NCBI RefSeq assembly: GCF_904849725.1
Contig: NC_058522.1
Location: forward strand, 228,879,084-228,943,083
Direction of reading: 5' to 3'
Origin: Hordeum vulgare subsp. vulgare
Taxonomy: Eukaryota > Streptophyta > Magnoliopsida > Poales > Poaceae
Length of the DNA: 64,000 nucleotides
Part shown: positions 34,892 to 46,151 of the stretch, one piece after another
How positions within the stretch are numbered: position 1 is the stretch's first letter
Layout of the letters: every line of letters begins with the position of its first letter
Position numbers and translations under genes: made by a program
The notes under the pieces: generated by a model
Database searches by the model: none
What the model saw: the letters and a program-made list of their open reading frames with translations, nothing else
What the model was told of the DNA's origin: nothing

Positions 34892-35527
34892 CTAACATGG
34901 GCCGAGACAGGGACAGGGCGTTGGATAATTAAGTCCCGCCTGGGGCATAATATAGGAGGGGCTGTGGCGCTCACCTTCGCGGGCCGAGGCCCAAGTCGGA
35001 GGAGGAGGTGCTCGCGGCAGAGGCGGGACTGGGCCGGCTCGCGGCCTATGCGGTGACGAGGCAGGCCGAGGCGAATGTGCGGCCAAGCTGGGCTCGGGGA
35101 GGGCTCCTGGCGCTGGCCGCCTGCTGGGCCAAGGCACTCGCGTGGGAGGTCGGTCCATGCGGTAGCAAGCGAGCGGGTGCACGCGCTCGTCGTGCTCCTC
35201 TACTCCCGAGCGCAGGGAGGCGACCGAACATGGCGGCAAGGCAAGCTTCAGCCTGCTCTCTACGGATCCGACACGGACGAGGCTATGGCGAGACAGGTCC
35301 AGCCGAGATGGATCCATTCCCAGCGGAGGCGGCTCGAGGCGGCAACGAGGCGAGGAGATCGGCCGGCGGGCGCACAAGGAGGCGGCTGCATAGGGCGGCG
35401 GCGCGGAACTAGATTCGGCGAGGCAGAGCGGCTGCGGGCCGGGATCCGGCAGAGCAGATATACGACGGTGGGGTCCGGCTCGGGATTGCGCGAGGGAGGC
35501 GCTCCGCTCCTCCATGGTTGTGGCCAT
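34892..35527 (-). CDS. 211-codon ORF in the LARD leader, right LTR copy
   Basis: Same frame and length as 27430-28065, starting MATTMEERSASL. It begins about 190 bases downstream of the LTR TATA box, so it would lie near the start of the genomic transcript. Base differences between the two copies (about 15% in the part I compared) exceed those in flanking LTR sequence, and many change the residue. That argues against recent selection on the protein; CpG decay is a simpler cause. Confidence 0.3.
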   Translation of the reverse strand: MATTMEERSASLAQSRAGPHRRISALPDPGPQPLCLAESSSAPPPYAAASLCARRPISSPRCRLEPPPLGMDPSRLDLSRHSLVRVGSVESRLKLALPPCSVASLRSGVEEHDERVHPLACYRMDRPPTRVPWPSRRPAPGALPEPSLAAHSPRPASSPHRPRAGPVPPLPRAPPPPTWASAREGERHSPSYIMPQAGLNYPTPCPCLGPC

Positions 35528-35717
35528 GGGTGCGAGAAGGGAGGCAGGGAGGCGCTCGGGGCGGCTAGAGGCGAGCGGCGGCGCGACCGGGCCCGAGGAG
35601 GGCCTGCGATGGGCCTGGTGGGCCTGGCACGCTAAGGAGGTGGGGGATAGGAGAGAGAGGTTGTGGCGGCTAGGGCTTGGGGAGGCACGGGAAACGAGGA
35701 GAGAGGTGATTTGCTAT

Positions 35718-35727
35718 CTATTTATAG
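35718..35727 (-). promoter_or_regulatory. TATA box of the LARD, right (5') LTR
   Basis: CTATAAATAG on the minus strand, same setting as 28247-28256. As the 5' LTR copy this would be the working promoter. Confidence 0.75.
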
Positions 35728-36294
35728 ACAGAAGGGCTAGGGTTAGCAGTTTTTCTCCCCAGTTTCAACCGTGTGATCGGAATCGAATGGTCTCGCACGC
35801 GGGGATGGTCTAGGTGGCTGTGTAGAGTGCCTAGGTGGGGATGAGAGGGAAATGGTGCGGCGCGGCAACGCTATTTAAAACACCGAAACACGTCTCATGA
35901 ATAACCGAAGACGGTGCCACTGCGGTCGACCGTTCGGGTACTAGACGGACTTCGATTGCGGCGAAAATTGGCAGGCGGGCTACCTGTATTAAAATAAGAA
36001 CGCGCGCCAAGTTTCAACCCAATCCAAGAATACTTTATACACCCTTCTAAAAAAAGTTTTTGACGATGTCGTGGGCGCGTGCGTGTGTGATCGGGCTCAA
36101 AACGGACAACGACGAAAAACAGAGAGAACCGGCAACTAATAACGGATGCAGGTTTTTTAAACCGTTGGCAACAGAGTGTCGATGCAATGTTGATGATGCG
36201 CATGATGCGATGATGATGCGACAAATAAAAATAATCACATGCCAGCAACGGAAAAGAGGGGAATCTTCTGGGGCGTCGGTCTCGGGCTGTCACA

Positions 36295-36299
36295 ACGTA
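36295..36299. repeat. Decayed target site duplication (right) of the LARD
   Basis: Reads ACGTA, one transition from the inferred ACGTG target. Confidence 0.75.
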
Positions 36300-37196
36300 C
36301 CTCGCTACCCCTACATTGTCACTAGGTGAGGACACCGCAAGATGGAACCCAGAACTAAGCACTTCACCCATTGCAAGATTTACCAATCTAGTTGGCCAAA
36401 CCAAACCAATAACTCGGAGATACTTGCAAAGCTGTGAAATCATGCATATAAGAATTCATAAGAGACTCAAATATTATTCATAGATAATCTGAACATAAAC
36501 TCATAATTCATCGGATCTCGACAAACACACCGCAAAAGAGTATTACATCGGATAGTTCTCCATGAATATCATAAAGAACATGGTGTTGAAGATAAAAGAG
36601 AGAGAAGAAGCCATCTAGCTAACAGCTATGGACTCGTAGGTCTATGGTGAACTACTCACACAGCATCGGAGGAGCAATGGAGTTGATGTAGATGCCCTCC
36701 GTGATCAATTCCCTCTCCGGAAAATTACCGGAAAAGGCTCCCAGATTGGATCTCACGGGAATTGAGGCTCCCGGCAGCGTAAAAATATCTTTGTGGCTCC
36801 TTTTGGTGATACGGGAATATTTGGGAATTTATAGGCCAAAGAATAGGGTTAGGAGGCCTGCAGGGGATCCACAAGCCAGGGGCGTGGCCAACCCCCTAGG
36901 GCGCTCCCTGCAGGGTTGTGGCCTCCTGAAAGGTGTCGTGCCTCCTACTCCAACTCTCCTAGGTGTCTTCTGCTCCAAGAAAAAAAATCCGGAGATTTTG
37001 TTCCGTTTGGACTTTAATATTCCTTATCTACAATACTCAAAAACATGGAAAAACATAAACTCGCACTAGGCCCTAGATTAATAGGTTAGTCCCAAAAATA
37101 ATATAATATAACATATAAATTCATATATAACATCCAAAATAGAAAATATAATAGCATGGAACAATCAAAAATTATAGATTATATGGAGACGTACGA
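36300..37196 (-). repeat. 3' LTR of element E, second part
   Basis: It resumes with CCTCGCTACCCC as in the partner LTR at 44356 and ends GGAGACGTACGA (partner: GGAGACGTATCA). A minus-strand TATA-like CCTATAAATTCCC lies near 36822-36834 and again near 44862-44874. The plus-strand frame at 36692-37069 is LTR sequence. Confidence 0.9.
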
Positions 37197-37212
37197 AGCA
37201 TCCCCAATCTTA
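37197..37212 (-). promoter_or_regulatory. Polypurine tract of element E
   Basis: The minus strand reads TTAAGATTGGGGATGCT against the LTR. The same tract type is seen for element F at 47928-47943. Confidence 0.75.
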
Positions 37213-39850
37213 ATTCATGCTCGTCCTTGAGTAGGTAAATGGTAAAAACAGAATTTTTGATGTGGAATGCTACCTAGCATATTCATCCATATAATCTTCT
37301 CTATTGTGGCATGAATATTCATATCCATAAGATTCAAAACAAAAGTCTAATATTGACATAAAAACAATAATACTTCAAGCATCCTAATAAGGTAATTTCT
37401 TCCTTTCGAAATAACATGGTCTTAGAAAGTTATCCCTACAAAATCATATGGTCTGGCAATGCTCCATATTCACCACACAAAGTATCTAAATCATGCAAAA
37501 CCCCAATGAAAATCAAGCAATTGTTTCACACTTTTTATTTTCTGAAACCTTTTCAACTCTCACGCAATACATGAGTGTGAGCCATGGATATAGCACAATA
37601 GGTGGAATAGAGTGTGGTGGAGGTTGCAAAAAAAATGAGAAGATAGCTTCACATCATCTAGGCATATCGACGGGCTATGGAGATGTCCATCGGTAGATAT
37701 TAATGTGAGTGAGTAGGGATTGCGATGCAACAAATGCACTAGAGCTATAAGTGTATGAAAGCTCAAAAATAAAACTAAGTGGTTGTGCAAAATATGTAAT
37801 CCCACTAGTTATATGAAAGTGACAAAATGGGAGACTCTCTATGAAGAACATGGTGCTACTTTGAAGTACAAGTGTGGAAAAAGATGGTAGCACTGTCTCT
37901 TCTCTCTTCCTCGCATTTTTTTCTTCTTTTTTTCCCTTTTCTCTTTTTTTTTGGTAGGCTTATTTGTCCTTTTTTATGGGCTTCGCTGGCCTCTCTTATT
38001 TATTGTAAAGTCCGAAGAGTAATCCCAATGTGAGGGAATCATAGTTTCCATCATCCTTTTCCCACACGAGACAATGTTCTAATTATGCAAAATCATCACA
38101 CTTTTATTTACTTACAACTCAAAATATTACAACTCGATATCTAGAACAAAATATGACTCTATAAGCAATATGGAAGTGAGGGTGCGTGTCATAAAAACGA
38201 GACAGTGGTGTTGCATGGCAATATATCTCAGAATGGCTATGAAAATGCCATAAGAGGTAGATATGGTGGCTGTGTTGAGGAAAATATATGGTGGCTATTT
38301 GAGGAAGGTGTGTTTAGAGAGGCTAGCAAAGGTGGAAGGGTGAGACTGCGTATAATCTATGAACTGGACATTAGTCATAAAGAACTCACATACTTATTGC
38401 AAAAGCCAATTAGTTATTGAAGCAAAGTATTAGATGCATGCTCCTAGGGGAAGGGTTGGTAGGAGTTAACCATCGCGCGATCCCGACCTCCACACAAAGG
38501 TTGACAATCATTAAAAAAATCATGCTCCAACTTCATCACATAATAGTTCACCATACATGCATGCTAAGGGAATCACAACATTTAACACAAGTATTTTTTT
38601 TCTAATTCACAACTAATTACTAGCATGACGATCATATTACTATCTTCATATCTCAAAACTATATGCAAGGAATCAAACTTCTCATCATATTCAATGCACT
38701 TAATATGAAAGTTTTTATTATATCCCTCTTGGATGCCTATTATATTAGGACTAAATTCATAACCTAAACCTATTACCATTTTCTTTAAAGAACTTTCAAA
38801 ATAATATAAGTGAGGTACAAGAGTCTAATAATTTCTATAAAACACAACACCGCCGTGCTCTAGAAGATATAAGTGAAGTACTAGAGGAACATTGCCTAGC
38901 GCAAAAGATATAAGTGAAGCACAAAGAGTATGCTAATAAATTGATGATTCAGCGTGTCTTTCTCTCAAAAGATGTGTGCAATAAGGAAGATTGTGGCAAA
39001 GTAAATAGTAAAGAATCATATAATACAAGACGCTCCAAGCAAAACACATATCATGTGGTGAATAAAAAATAGCCTCAAATAAATTTACTGATGGATTGAA
39101 GACGAAAGAGGGGACGCATTCCGGGGCATCCCCAAGCTTAGGCTCTTTTGTATCCTTGAATATGGCTTGGGATGACTTGGGCATCCCCAATCTTAGGCTC
39201 TTGCCACTCCTTATTCCATAGTCCATCAAATCTTTACCCAAATCTTGAAAACTTCACAACACAAAACTCAACAGAAAACTCTTGAGATTGTATAGTATAA
39301 GAAAAATAAATCACTACTTTAGGTACAATTGTGAACTCATTATTTATTTATTTATATGTAATATATACTGTATTCCAACTTATCCATGGTCCATACCCCT
39401 GATACAACCCATAGATTCATCAAAATAAGCAAACAACACAAAGAAAACAGAATTTGTCAAAAACAGAACAGTTTGTAGCAATCTGTTTACTTCGAATACT
39501 TTTGTAACTCCAAAACTTCTGAACAATTAGGAAGATCTGGGAAATTTAAAAACCAATCTTTTGTAAAAAAATAATATCAAAAGCATGTTCAAGCGAATTT
39601 ACAAAATTCCTAGACTAAGAGCGAAAGTTTCTATTTTTCAGCAAAATCAACTTGCAAACACCGTAGACCATCCCAAAGGTCTTACTTGGCTCAAAAACAA
39701 ATTAAAAACAAAACACAATTATTACAGAGGTAATAATATGTGCAATACTCAAAAATAGAAGCAAAAAACAAAAGCAAAACAAATAAAATTGGGTTGCCTC
39801 CCAACAAGCGCTATTGTTTAACGCCCCTAGCTAAGCATAATGCTATAAAT
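37213..39850 (-). other. Internal region of element E without pol
   Basis: 2.6 kb between protease and 3' LTR. No RT, RNase H or integrase motif in any frame. It holds short repeats (AGATATAAGTGAAG words near 38804-38920) and two extra copies of the tract-like CATCCCCAAGCTTAGGCTCTT near 39130-39205. A TTTTTCTTCTTTTTTTCC-like pyrimidine run is near 37915-37955. Part of 37213-37760 is matched by element F at 47928-48478, so this non-coding block is a family feature. Confidence 0.6.
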
Positions 39851-40255
39851 CTAGGTATTGTCATCTTTGGTATGCAATCTATAGGTAGCTCTCATAGTAG
39901 ATTCATAAGGTAATCTTATTTTCTTTCTAGGAAAGTGCTCCATGCCATTCCTTACTGGAAATTGGAATCTAATATTACCTTCTTTCATATCAATAATTGC
40001 ACCAATTGTTCTAAGGAAAGGTCTACCAAGAATAATAGGACATGTATGATTGCAATCTATATCAACAACAATGAAATCTACGGGCACATAATTACTATTT
40101 GCAACAATAAGAACATCATTAATCCTTCCCTTAAGTTTCTTAATCGTAGTATCCGCTAGATGCAAATTTAAAGAGCGATCATCAAATTCACATAATCCTA
40201 ACACATCACATAAAGTTTTTGGAATGGTGGCAACGCTAGCACAAAAATCACACAA
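39851..40255 (-). pseudogene. pol: Retropepsin-like protease of element E
   Basis: A 134-codon frame reads CDFCASVATIPKTL, the position of the catalytic Asp, then LNLHLADTTIKKLKGRINDVLI, VDFIVVDIDCN, and PIILGRPFLRTIGAIIDM, the hydrophobic-Gly flap end. The ILGRPFL block is diagnostic for Gypsy protease. At the active site a Cys stands where Gly is expected (D-F-C-A-S). The protein ends before any RT. Gag lies upstream on the same strand. Confidence 0.75.
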
Positions 40256-40425
40256 ATCATAACAATCATAATATTTAATTTTAATCCTAATAGTAGGTTC
40301 TCACTCATCTTAAAGCTTTCTAGGTATAGAAACTTCCAACTCAAGTTTTTCTTCAAAAGATCTCAACATGGCATCCACAATATGTTTACTAAAAGATTTA
40401 TTTTTACTATAAGAATGTGGAGAAT

Positions 40426-41922
40426 TCAACATGGATTGCAACAAGGAAACACAATAATCACAGAGAAACTATCATAATTAAAATCCTTGAAATTCGAAAG
40501 AGTGGGTTCTTTGCTATTTAAACTTTTGACCTCTGACATCCCACTTTTGTCAATCTTATCAGTAAGATCTATAAACTTTGAATCATTGGGATGCCTTTTA
40601 AATAAAGTTAACTCAGCTACAGTCCCATATTTTTCAAGATTTATACTAGAAAACAAAGATTCCATACGTGTCACGCCAATCACTTTAAGATCTTCATCAA
40701 TATTATCACGAAAAAACACCTTTTCAAGCCATTCACCCTTAGCATGTATTCTAGCGGTTCTTTCCATACACTCATTAATATAAATTCTCATATCTTTTAA
40801 AGACTCATTATCATCATGCTTGGCTGGAATAGATCTAATTTTCAAAGAATCAATCTCAAGAGAATTCTATCAACGTTCCTGGCCAAATCATCAATCTTGA
40901 GCAATTTTTCTTGAATCATAGCATTGAAACCTTTTTGAGAGCTAATGAATTCTTTAATATTATTCTCAAGATCATAGGGCGTATTATTATAACTTCCATA
41001 AGAATTGTTGTAGTAATTACCATAATTATTAGAGGACTTACTAGGAAACGGCCTAGGATTGAAATTACCTCTATACATGTTATTACCAAAATTGTTCCTA
41101 CCAACAAAATTCGCATCCATAGAATATTATTATTTCTAATCAAAGAAGACAAAGGAAAATCGTTGGGATCAATAGGATAAATCTTACTAGCAAAAAATTT
41201 CATTAATTCATCCATCTTTCCACTCAAGGTGTTTATTTCTTCCATATCATGCACCTTTTTACTAGTAGGAGATCTTTCGGTATGCCATTGAGATTAATTG
41301 GCCATAATAGTATCGAGGAGTTTAGTAGCTTCTCCTAATGTGAATTCCATAAAAGAACCACCCGCTATCGAATCTAAAAGATTTCGAGAAGGAAAACTCA
41401 ATCCAGCATAAAAAAAATTGTATAATCATCCATAAACTCAAACCATGTGCGGGACAATTCCTAATCATTAGTTTCATCCACTCCCAAGATTGTGCAACAT
41501 GCTCATGATCAAGTTTCTTAAATTCATTATATTGTTTATAAGGGAAATAATCTTAGCGGGCTGAAAGTACTTGGAAATAAAAGAATCTTTACACATATGC
41601 CATGAAACAATACTAATTTTAGGTAAAGATGAAAACCAAGTTTTAGCACGATCTCATAGTGAGAAAGAAATTGCTTGAATTTAACAATTTCATTATCCAC
41701 ATCTTTCTTCTTTTGCGTATCACACAACTCAACGAAAGTATTTAGATGGTATGTGGCATTTTCACTAGGAAGGCTAGAAAATTCTTCTTTCATAACAAGA
41801 TTGAGCAAAGCGGCATTAATTTAACAAGATTCTCCACTAGTGGTGGGAGCCATCGGAGTACTAATAAAATCATTATTATTAGTAGTGGAAAAGTCACATA
41901 ACTTTGTATTCTCTTGCACCAT
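40426..41922 (-). pseudogene. gag: gag of element E, several breaks
   Basis: Starts at the ATG at 41922 (MVQENTKLCDFS) and meets a TAA at 41821-41823. It continues with YHLNTFVELCDTQKKKDVDNEIVKFK (split by a deletion and frame changes near 41640) and INTLSGKMDELMKFFA near 41220. Then an Asn/Gly/Tyr-rich nucleocapsid-like block (FVGRNNFGNNMYRGNF, NNYGNYYNNSYGSYNN) lies near 41110-40985, followed by a charged C-terminus. There is no CCHC knuckle in what I can read; the Asn/Gly/Arg-rich region may take the RNA-binding role. Athila-like in style. Confidence 0.65.
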
Positions 41923-42131
41923 CGTGACAAAGCAAGCAATCTAGCACACAAGCAAGCAAACGAAAAGACGAATGAAAAAAGGGCGAAAAAAAATCAAATC
42001 TTTTTGGTATTTTCTGAAAATCGTTTTAGAAGAGGGGGAGAGGAAAACGAGAGGCAAATGGAAAATAAGGTAAATGCAAGAGATGAGTTTGTGATGGCTA
42101 CTTGGTAGGCGTGATCTTGTTATCTATCCTC

Positions 42132-42136
42132 CCCGG
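42132..42136. repeat. Target site duplication CCCGG (left) of the solo LTR
   Basis: Exact copy at 43652-43656; the target is the CCCCGG of the element E primer site. Confidence 0.85.
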
Positions 42137-43651
42137 TGATAACCCACAAGTGTAGGGGATCGCAACAGTTTTCGAGGGTACAGTATTCAACCCAAATTTG
42201 TTGATTCGCCTCAAGGGGAAGCGAAAGAATATTCTCAAGTATTAGTAGCTGAGTGTCTGCAAGCAAAGTATCAGTAGCAAAGTAGTATGATAGCAACGGT
42301 GCCAGAAACAGATCTGTTGACGACAGACTATTCCTAACTGTTGTATCAATGGCGCGAGTAGGTTGCATGTGGGCGGGGAACTATTCTTCCCCGGCAACGG
42401 TGTCGAAAAAGTCTGGCAACAAGTAACAGCGAAGTAGCAAGGAACAACAGTAGCAGAGTAACAGCAATAGCAACAGTAGTAGCAAAGTGGCCCAATCCCT
42501 TTTGTAGCAAGGGACAAGCCTAGACAAAGTAACGTAGCAAGGACCAGTAGTAAAATACTCGTAGGCGGTGGATCGGTGATGGATGAGTATTACAGATGTG
42601 ATTCATCATGTAACAGCTATAACATGGAGAGATATGTAGCTAGCTCCCATCCGTCAATCTAATGTAGGCATGTATTCCGTATGTAGTCATACGTGCTTAG
42701 GGACAAGAACATGCATGACATCTATTCTCCATCCCTCCCATGGCAGCAGCGTCCTAACGAAAACTACGGGATATTAAGGTTCTCCTCTTAATAAAGAACT
42801 GGACCAACGCATTAACACGCGGTGAATACATGAACTCCTCATACTATGGTCATCTCCAAGAGTGGTTCCGGCTATTGTCACTCCGGGGTTGCCGGGTCAT
42901 AACACATAGTAGGTGACTACAACTTGCAAGATATGATCTAAAACACACATATATTGGCGACAACATAATAGGTTCAGATCTGAAATCATAGCACTCGGGC
43001 CCTAGTGACAAGCATTAAGCATAGCCAAGTAGTAGCAACATCAATCTAGAACATAGTGGATACTAGGGATCAATCCCCGTCAAAACTAACTCGATTACAT
43101 GATAGATCTCATCCAACTCATCACCATCAAACAAGCCTACGATGAGATTACTCACGCACGGTGAAGAGCATCATGGAATTGGCGATAGAGGAAGGTTGAT
43201 GATGACGATGGCGACGTTTTCGCCTCTGCAGAGCCCAAAACGGACTCCAGATCAGCCCTCCAGATGAAGAACAGGAGGTGGCGGCGCCTCCGTATCGTAA
43301 AACGCGATGAAACCTTCTCTCCGATTTTTATCCAGCGAGACGGAATAAATAGAGCTGAGTTTGGAGGCGGTGGTGCCACGTGGGCTCCACAAGCCCTCAA
43401 GGCACGGCCAGGGAGGGTGGCCGCGGCCTGTGGGCTTGTGGCCCACTGGCCTACCTCCTCCGGTGGATCTTTGCGCATGTATTTTTCATTTATTCCAGAA
43501 AAAATCTCCATAAATTTTCAGGACATTCCGAGAACTTTTATTTCTGCTGAAAACAGCGTCAATTCGGGTTAGTTCCATTCAAATCATGCAAATTAGAGTC
43601 CAAAACAAGGGCAAAAGAGTTCGGAAAAATAGATACGACGGAGACGTACCA
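42137..43651 (-). mobile_element. Solo LTR (Sabrina-like) in the primer binding site of element E
   Basis: 1515 bases starting TGATAACCCACAAG and ending GGAGACGTACCA (family end probably GTATCA), flanked by CCCGG on both sides. No internal sequence or second LTR is attached, so it is a solo LTR left by recombination between the two LTRs of a full element. It splits the primer site of element E: CTCCCCGG remains at 42129-42136, and CCCGGCAACGGCGCCA at 43652-43667. The family guess comes from the GATACGACGGAGACGTA end. Confidence 0.85.
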
Positions 43652-43667
43652 CCCGGCAACGGCGCCA
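43652..43667 (-). promoter_or_regulatory. Primer binding site of element E, interrupted by the solo LTR
   Basis: The minus strand reads TGGCGCCGTTGCCGGG ten bases after the 5' LTR; the next bases of the site are now across the solo LTR at 42129-42136. Confidence 0.85.
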
Positions 43668-43677
43668 AAATCCTTCT

Positions 43678-45239
43678 TGCTACCTCTTCATCTTGCGTTG
43701 GTTTTCCCTTGAAGAGGAAAGAGTGATGCAGCAAATTAGATAAGTACTTCCCTCAGTTTTTTGAGAACAAAGGTATCAATCCAGTAGGAGGACAAGCAAG
43801 GCCCCAATAGTAGTACCTACACAAATAATCAAACACTTGCACCCAACGCTATAAAGGGATTGCCAATCCCTTCAAAGTTATTTGCAAGGATACAATATGA
43901 TAGAGATACATATAAAAGATTGCCGAAACAAAAGTAAATAAATTGCAGCAAAGTATTTTTGGTATTTTTGGTTTATAGATCTGAAAGTATAATATGAAAA
44001 ATAGACCCGGGGGCCATAGATTTCAGTAGAGGCTTCTCTCATAAAGGAAAATAATATGGTGGGTGAACAAATTACAGTCGAGCAATTGATAGAAAAGCGA
44101 ATAATCATGAATATATATAAGGCAATGATTATGGATATAGCTAGGCATCACGTCTGTGTCAAGTAGACCGAAACGATTCTGCATCTACTACTATTACTCC
44201 ACACATCGACCGACTCCTACCTGCATCTAGAGTATTAAGTTCACGAAGAACAGAGTAACGCATTAAGCAAGATGACATGATGTGGAGGGATAAACTCAAG
44301 CAATATGATGAAAACCCCATCTTTGTATCCTTGATGGCAACAATACAATACGTGCCTCGCTACCCCTCCTTTGTCACTGGGTGAGGACACCGCAAGATTG
44401 AACCCAAAACTAAGCACTTCTCCCATTGCAAGAATTACCAATATAGTTGGCAAAACCAAACCAATAACTTGAAGATACTTGCAAAGATATGAAATCATGC
44501 ATATAAGAATTTAGAAGAGACTCAAATGATATTCATAGATAATCTGAAGATAAACTCACAATTCATTGGCAAAAGAGTGTTACATCGGATAGATCTCCAT
44601 GAAGATCATGAAGAACATGGTATTAAAGATCAAAGAGAGAGAAGAAGCCATATAGCTACTGGCTACGGACCTGTAGGTCTGTGGTGAACTACACACACAT
44701 CATCAGAGGGCCAATGGAGTTGATGTAGATGCCCTTCGTGATCAATTCCATCCCCGACAGATTACAGGAAAAGGCTCCAAGATTGGATCTCACGGGAACA
44801 GAGGCTCCCGACGGTGTAAAAGTATTTTCGTGGATCCTTTTGGCAATACAGGAATATTTGGGAATTTATAGGCCAAATAATTGGGTTAGGAGGCATGTAG
44901 GGGACCCACAAGCCAAGGGGCAAGCACCCCTCTAGGGCGTGCCCTGCAGGCTTGTGGCCTCCTGGCAGGTTCCCTGCCCCCTACTCCAAGTCTCCTAGGT
45001 GTCTTTTGGTCCAAGAAAACTCTTTCCGGGGATTTTGTTCCGTTTGGACTCCATTTAATATTCCATATCTGCGATACTCAAAAAACATGGAAAAAACAGA
45101 AACTGCCACTAGGCTCTAGATTAATAGGTTAGTCCCAAAAATAACATAAAACATCATATAAATGCATATAAAACATCCAAAATAGATAATATAATAGCAT
45201 GGAACAATAAAAAATTATAGATACGTTGGAGACGTATCA
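43678..45239 (-). repeat. 5' LTR of element E
   Basis: 1562 bases, TGCTACCTC to GACGTATCA. It is the uninterrupted partner of 24252-24916 plus 36300-37196 and preserves the empty LARD target near 44350. A TATA-like CCTATAAATTCCC lies near 44862-44874 on the minus strand. Confidence 0.93.
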
Positions 45240-45244
45240 GTATA
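45240..45244. repeat. Target site duplication GTATA (right) of element E
   Basis: Matches 24247-24251 exactly. Confidence 0.93.
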
Positions 45245-45386
45245 AAAGAAACCTAACGTTGATCTCTATAAGGCCTTCAAGAAGCTATCGTGGGACACCA
45301 ACACCAAAGCCGCTGAAGAGCTCGTCGCCTCGCTTGCCAACAAGGTTGGTAGGCTCACTAAGATGGAGGGCCAGCTTAAGAACTAG
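45245..45386 (+). pseudogene. Antisense-ORF remnant of element C, C-terminal part
   Basis: It continues the frame of 23795-24251 once element E and one GTATA are removed: VDLYKAFKKLSWDTN, AAEELVASLANKVGRL, then MEGQLKN and a TAG near 45384-45386. Helical, charged, no known domain. Confidence 0.5.
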
Positions 45387-46151
45387 CCACCTCCGTTGTT
45401 TTCTTCTCGCGATCAGAACACATGTAGAAGACAATTTATCCAAATTTAGAACTATGCCTTGCCTTTCATGTAATATAACATTATCAATTGAATCAATGTA
45501 TATTATTCCCCTTGTTTGATTCTGCCTTTGTATGATTTTACTCCCTATGTTTGCCGGAAATTCGTCTGTATGCACACAGTATCCATGAGTGCTTGAGGAA
45601 CGGGTCCCTAGAAGCCTCCCGGCAAGGTTACACTTCATAAATTCAATGTAGCTACTTAAGTTGCTGACCAGACTTGGAACACAGTAAGAGCACAATATCC
45701 CAACAATGTCCCTTTGCTTGAAAGTTTTTCATACAAAGATCGTGATCATTCAAGGAAGAACAACCACTACAACAAACAATTTGATTGAAAAAAAAAATTC
45801 AACTTAGCCTTTATTTGTTGTACTTCTTGTCATAAGATGGAAGCTTGAATATGAGTTGGGTATCCATGTTGTCACTCCCCCTGAGAAACTTGCACTTAAG
45901 GAAATATATGACTTCTTTGAGAAAAGAGGAGGTTGGAAGCCTTGACGGTTTGTTAAGCATCTCATGCAAGGTTTAATGTAACACAACATCACATGCAACA
46001 CATAAATAAGTGTGTACTTTGATAAAGAATTGTGAAACACTTAGCTTTATTCATTATGCAGAGAGTTTGTGTGTGGCTTTGTACAAAGTATTATATGCCT
46101 TGAAGGAAAACTTGAACGAAAGGGGTTGCCGGGAGGCCCGACAACTATGCC
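45387..46151. other. Spacer of element C between aORF and pol end
   Basis: About 765 bases with no gene. It corresponds in position to the tandem-repeat spacer of element A (318-1684), but I see no tandem repeats here. A TCACTCCCCCTGAG stretch near 45872 looks tract-like. Confidence 0.45.

Larger units (their letters stand above)
24917..36294 (-). mobile_element. LARD-like non-autonomous LTR element (Sukkula/Erika type), 11.4 kb
   Basis: Two very long LTRs (3910 and 4938 bases) flank only 2.5 kb of internal DNA without any gag or pol motif. This is the layout of large retrotransposon derivatives of Triticeae. LTR ends in element orientation are TGTGACA... and ...GTTACA. The primer site TGGTATCAGAGC at 31353-31342 puts the 5' LTR on the right, so the element is on the minus strand. 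It sits in the 3' LTR of element E. LTR divergence is about 9% by eye in the AT-rich parts. The family name is a recollection, not a search. Confidence 0.85.
31357..36294 (-). repeat. 5' LTR of the LARD (full length, 4938 bp)
   Basis: TGTAACGCACAAG to CGGGCTGTCACA. It contains the 31574-32651 segment lost from the left copy. A TATA box is at 35718-35727 and the GC-rich leader lies toward lower coordinates. Confidence 0.92.
24252..45239 (-). mobile_element. Element E: Gypsy element with gag and protease only
   Basis: LTRs of 1562 bases each (the left one split by the LARD) are flanked by perfect GTATA repeats. On the minus strand: 5' LTR (45239-43678), primer site, gag, protease, a 2.6 kb stretch without pol, polypurine tract, 3' LTR. 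Gag and protease resemble the Athila-like group of grasses. RT, RNase H and integrase are absent from the internal region, so it needed enzymes from a related element. Two later insertions: a LARD in the 3' LTR and a solo LTR in the primer site. LTR divergence of about a tenth by eye fits an old insertion. Confidence 0.88.

Noticed and set aside
43252..43572. Small ORFs near 43.3 kb on both strands
   Set aside because: They lie inside the solo LTR.
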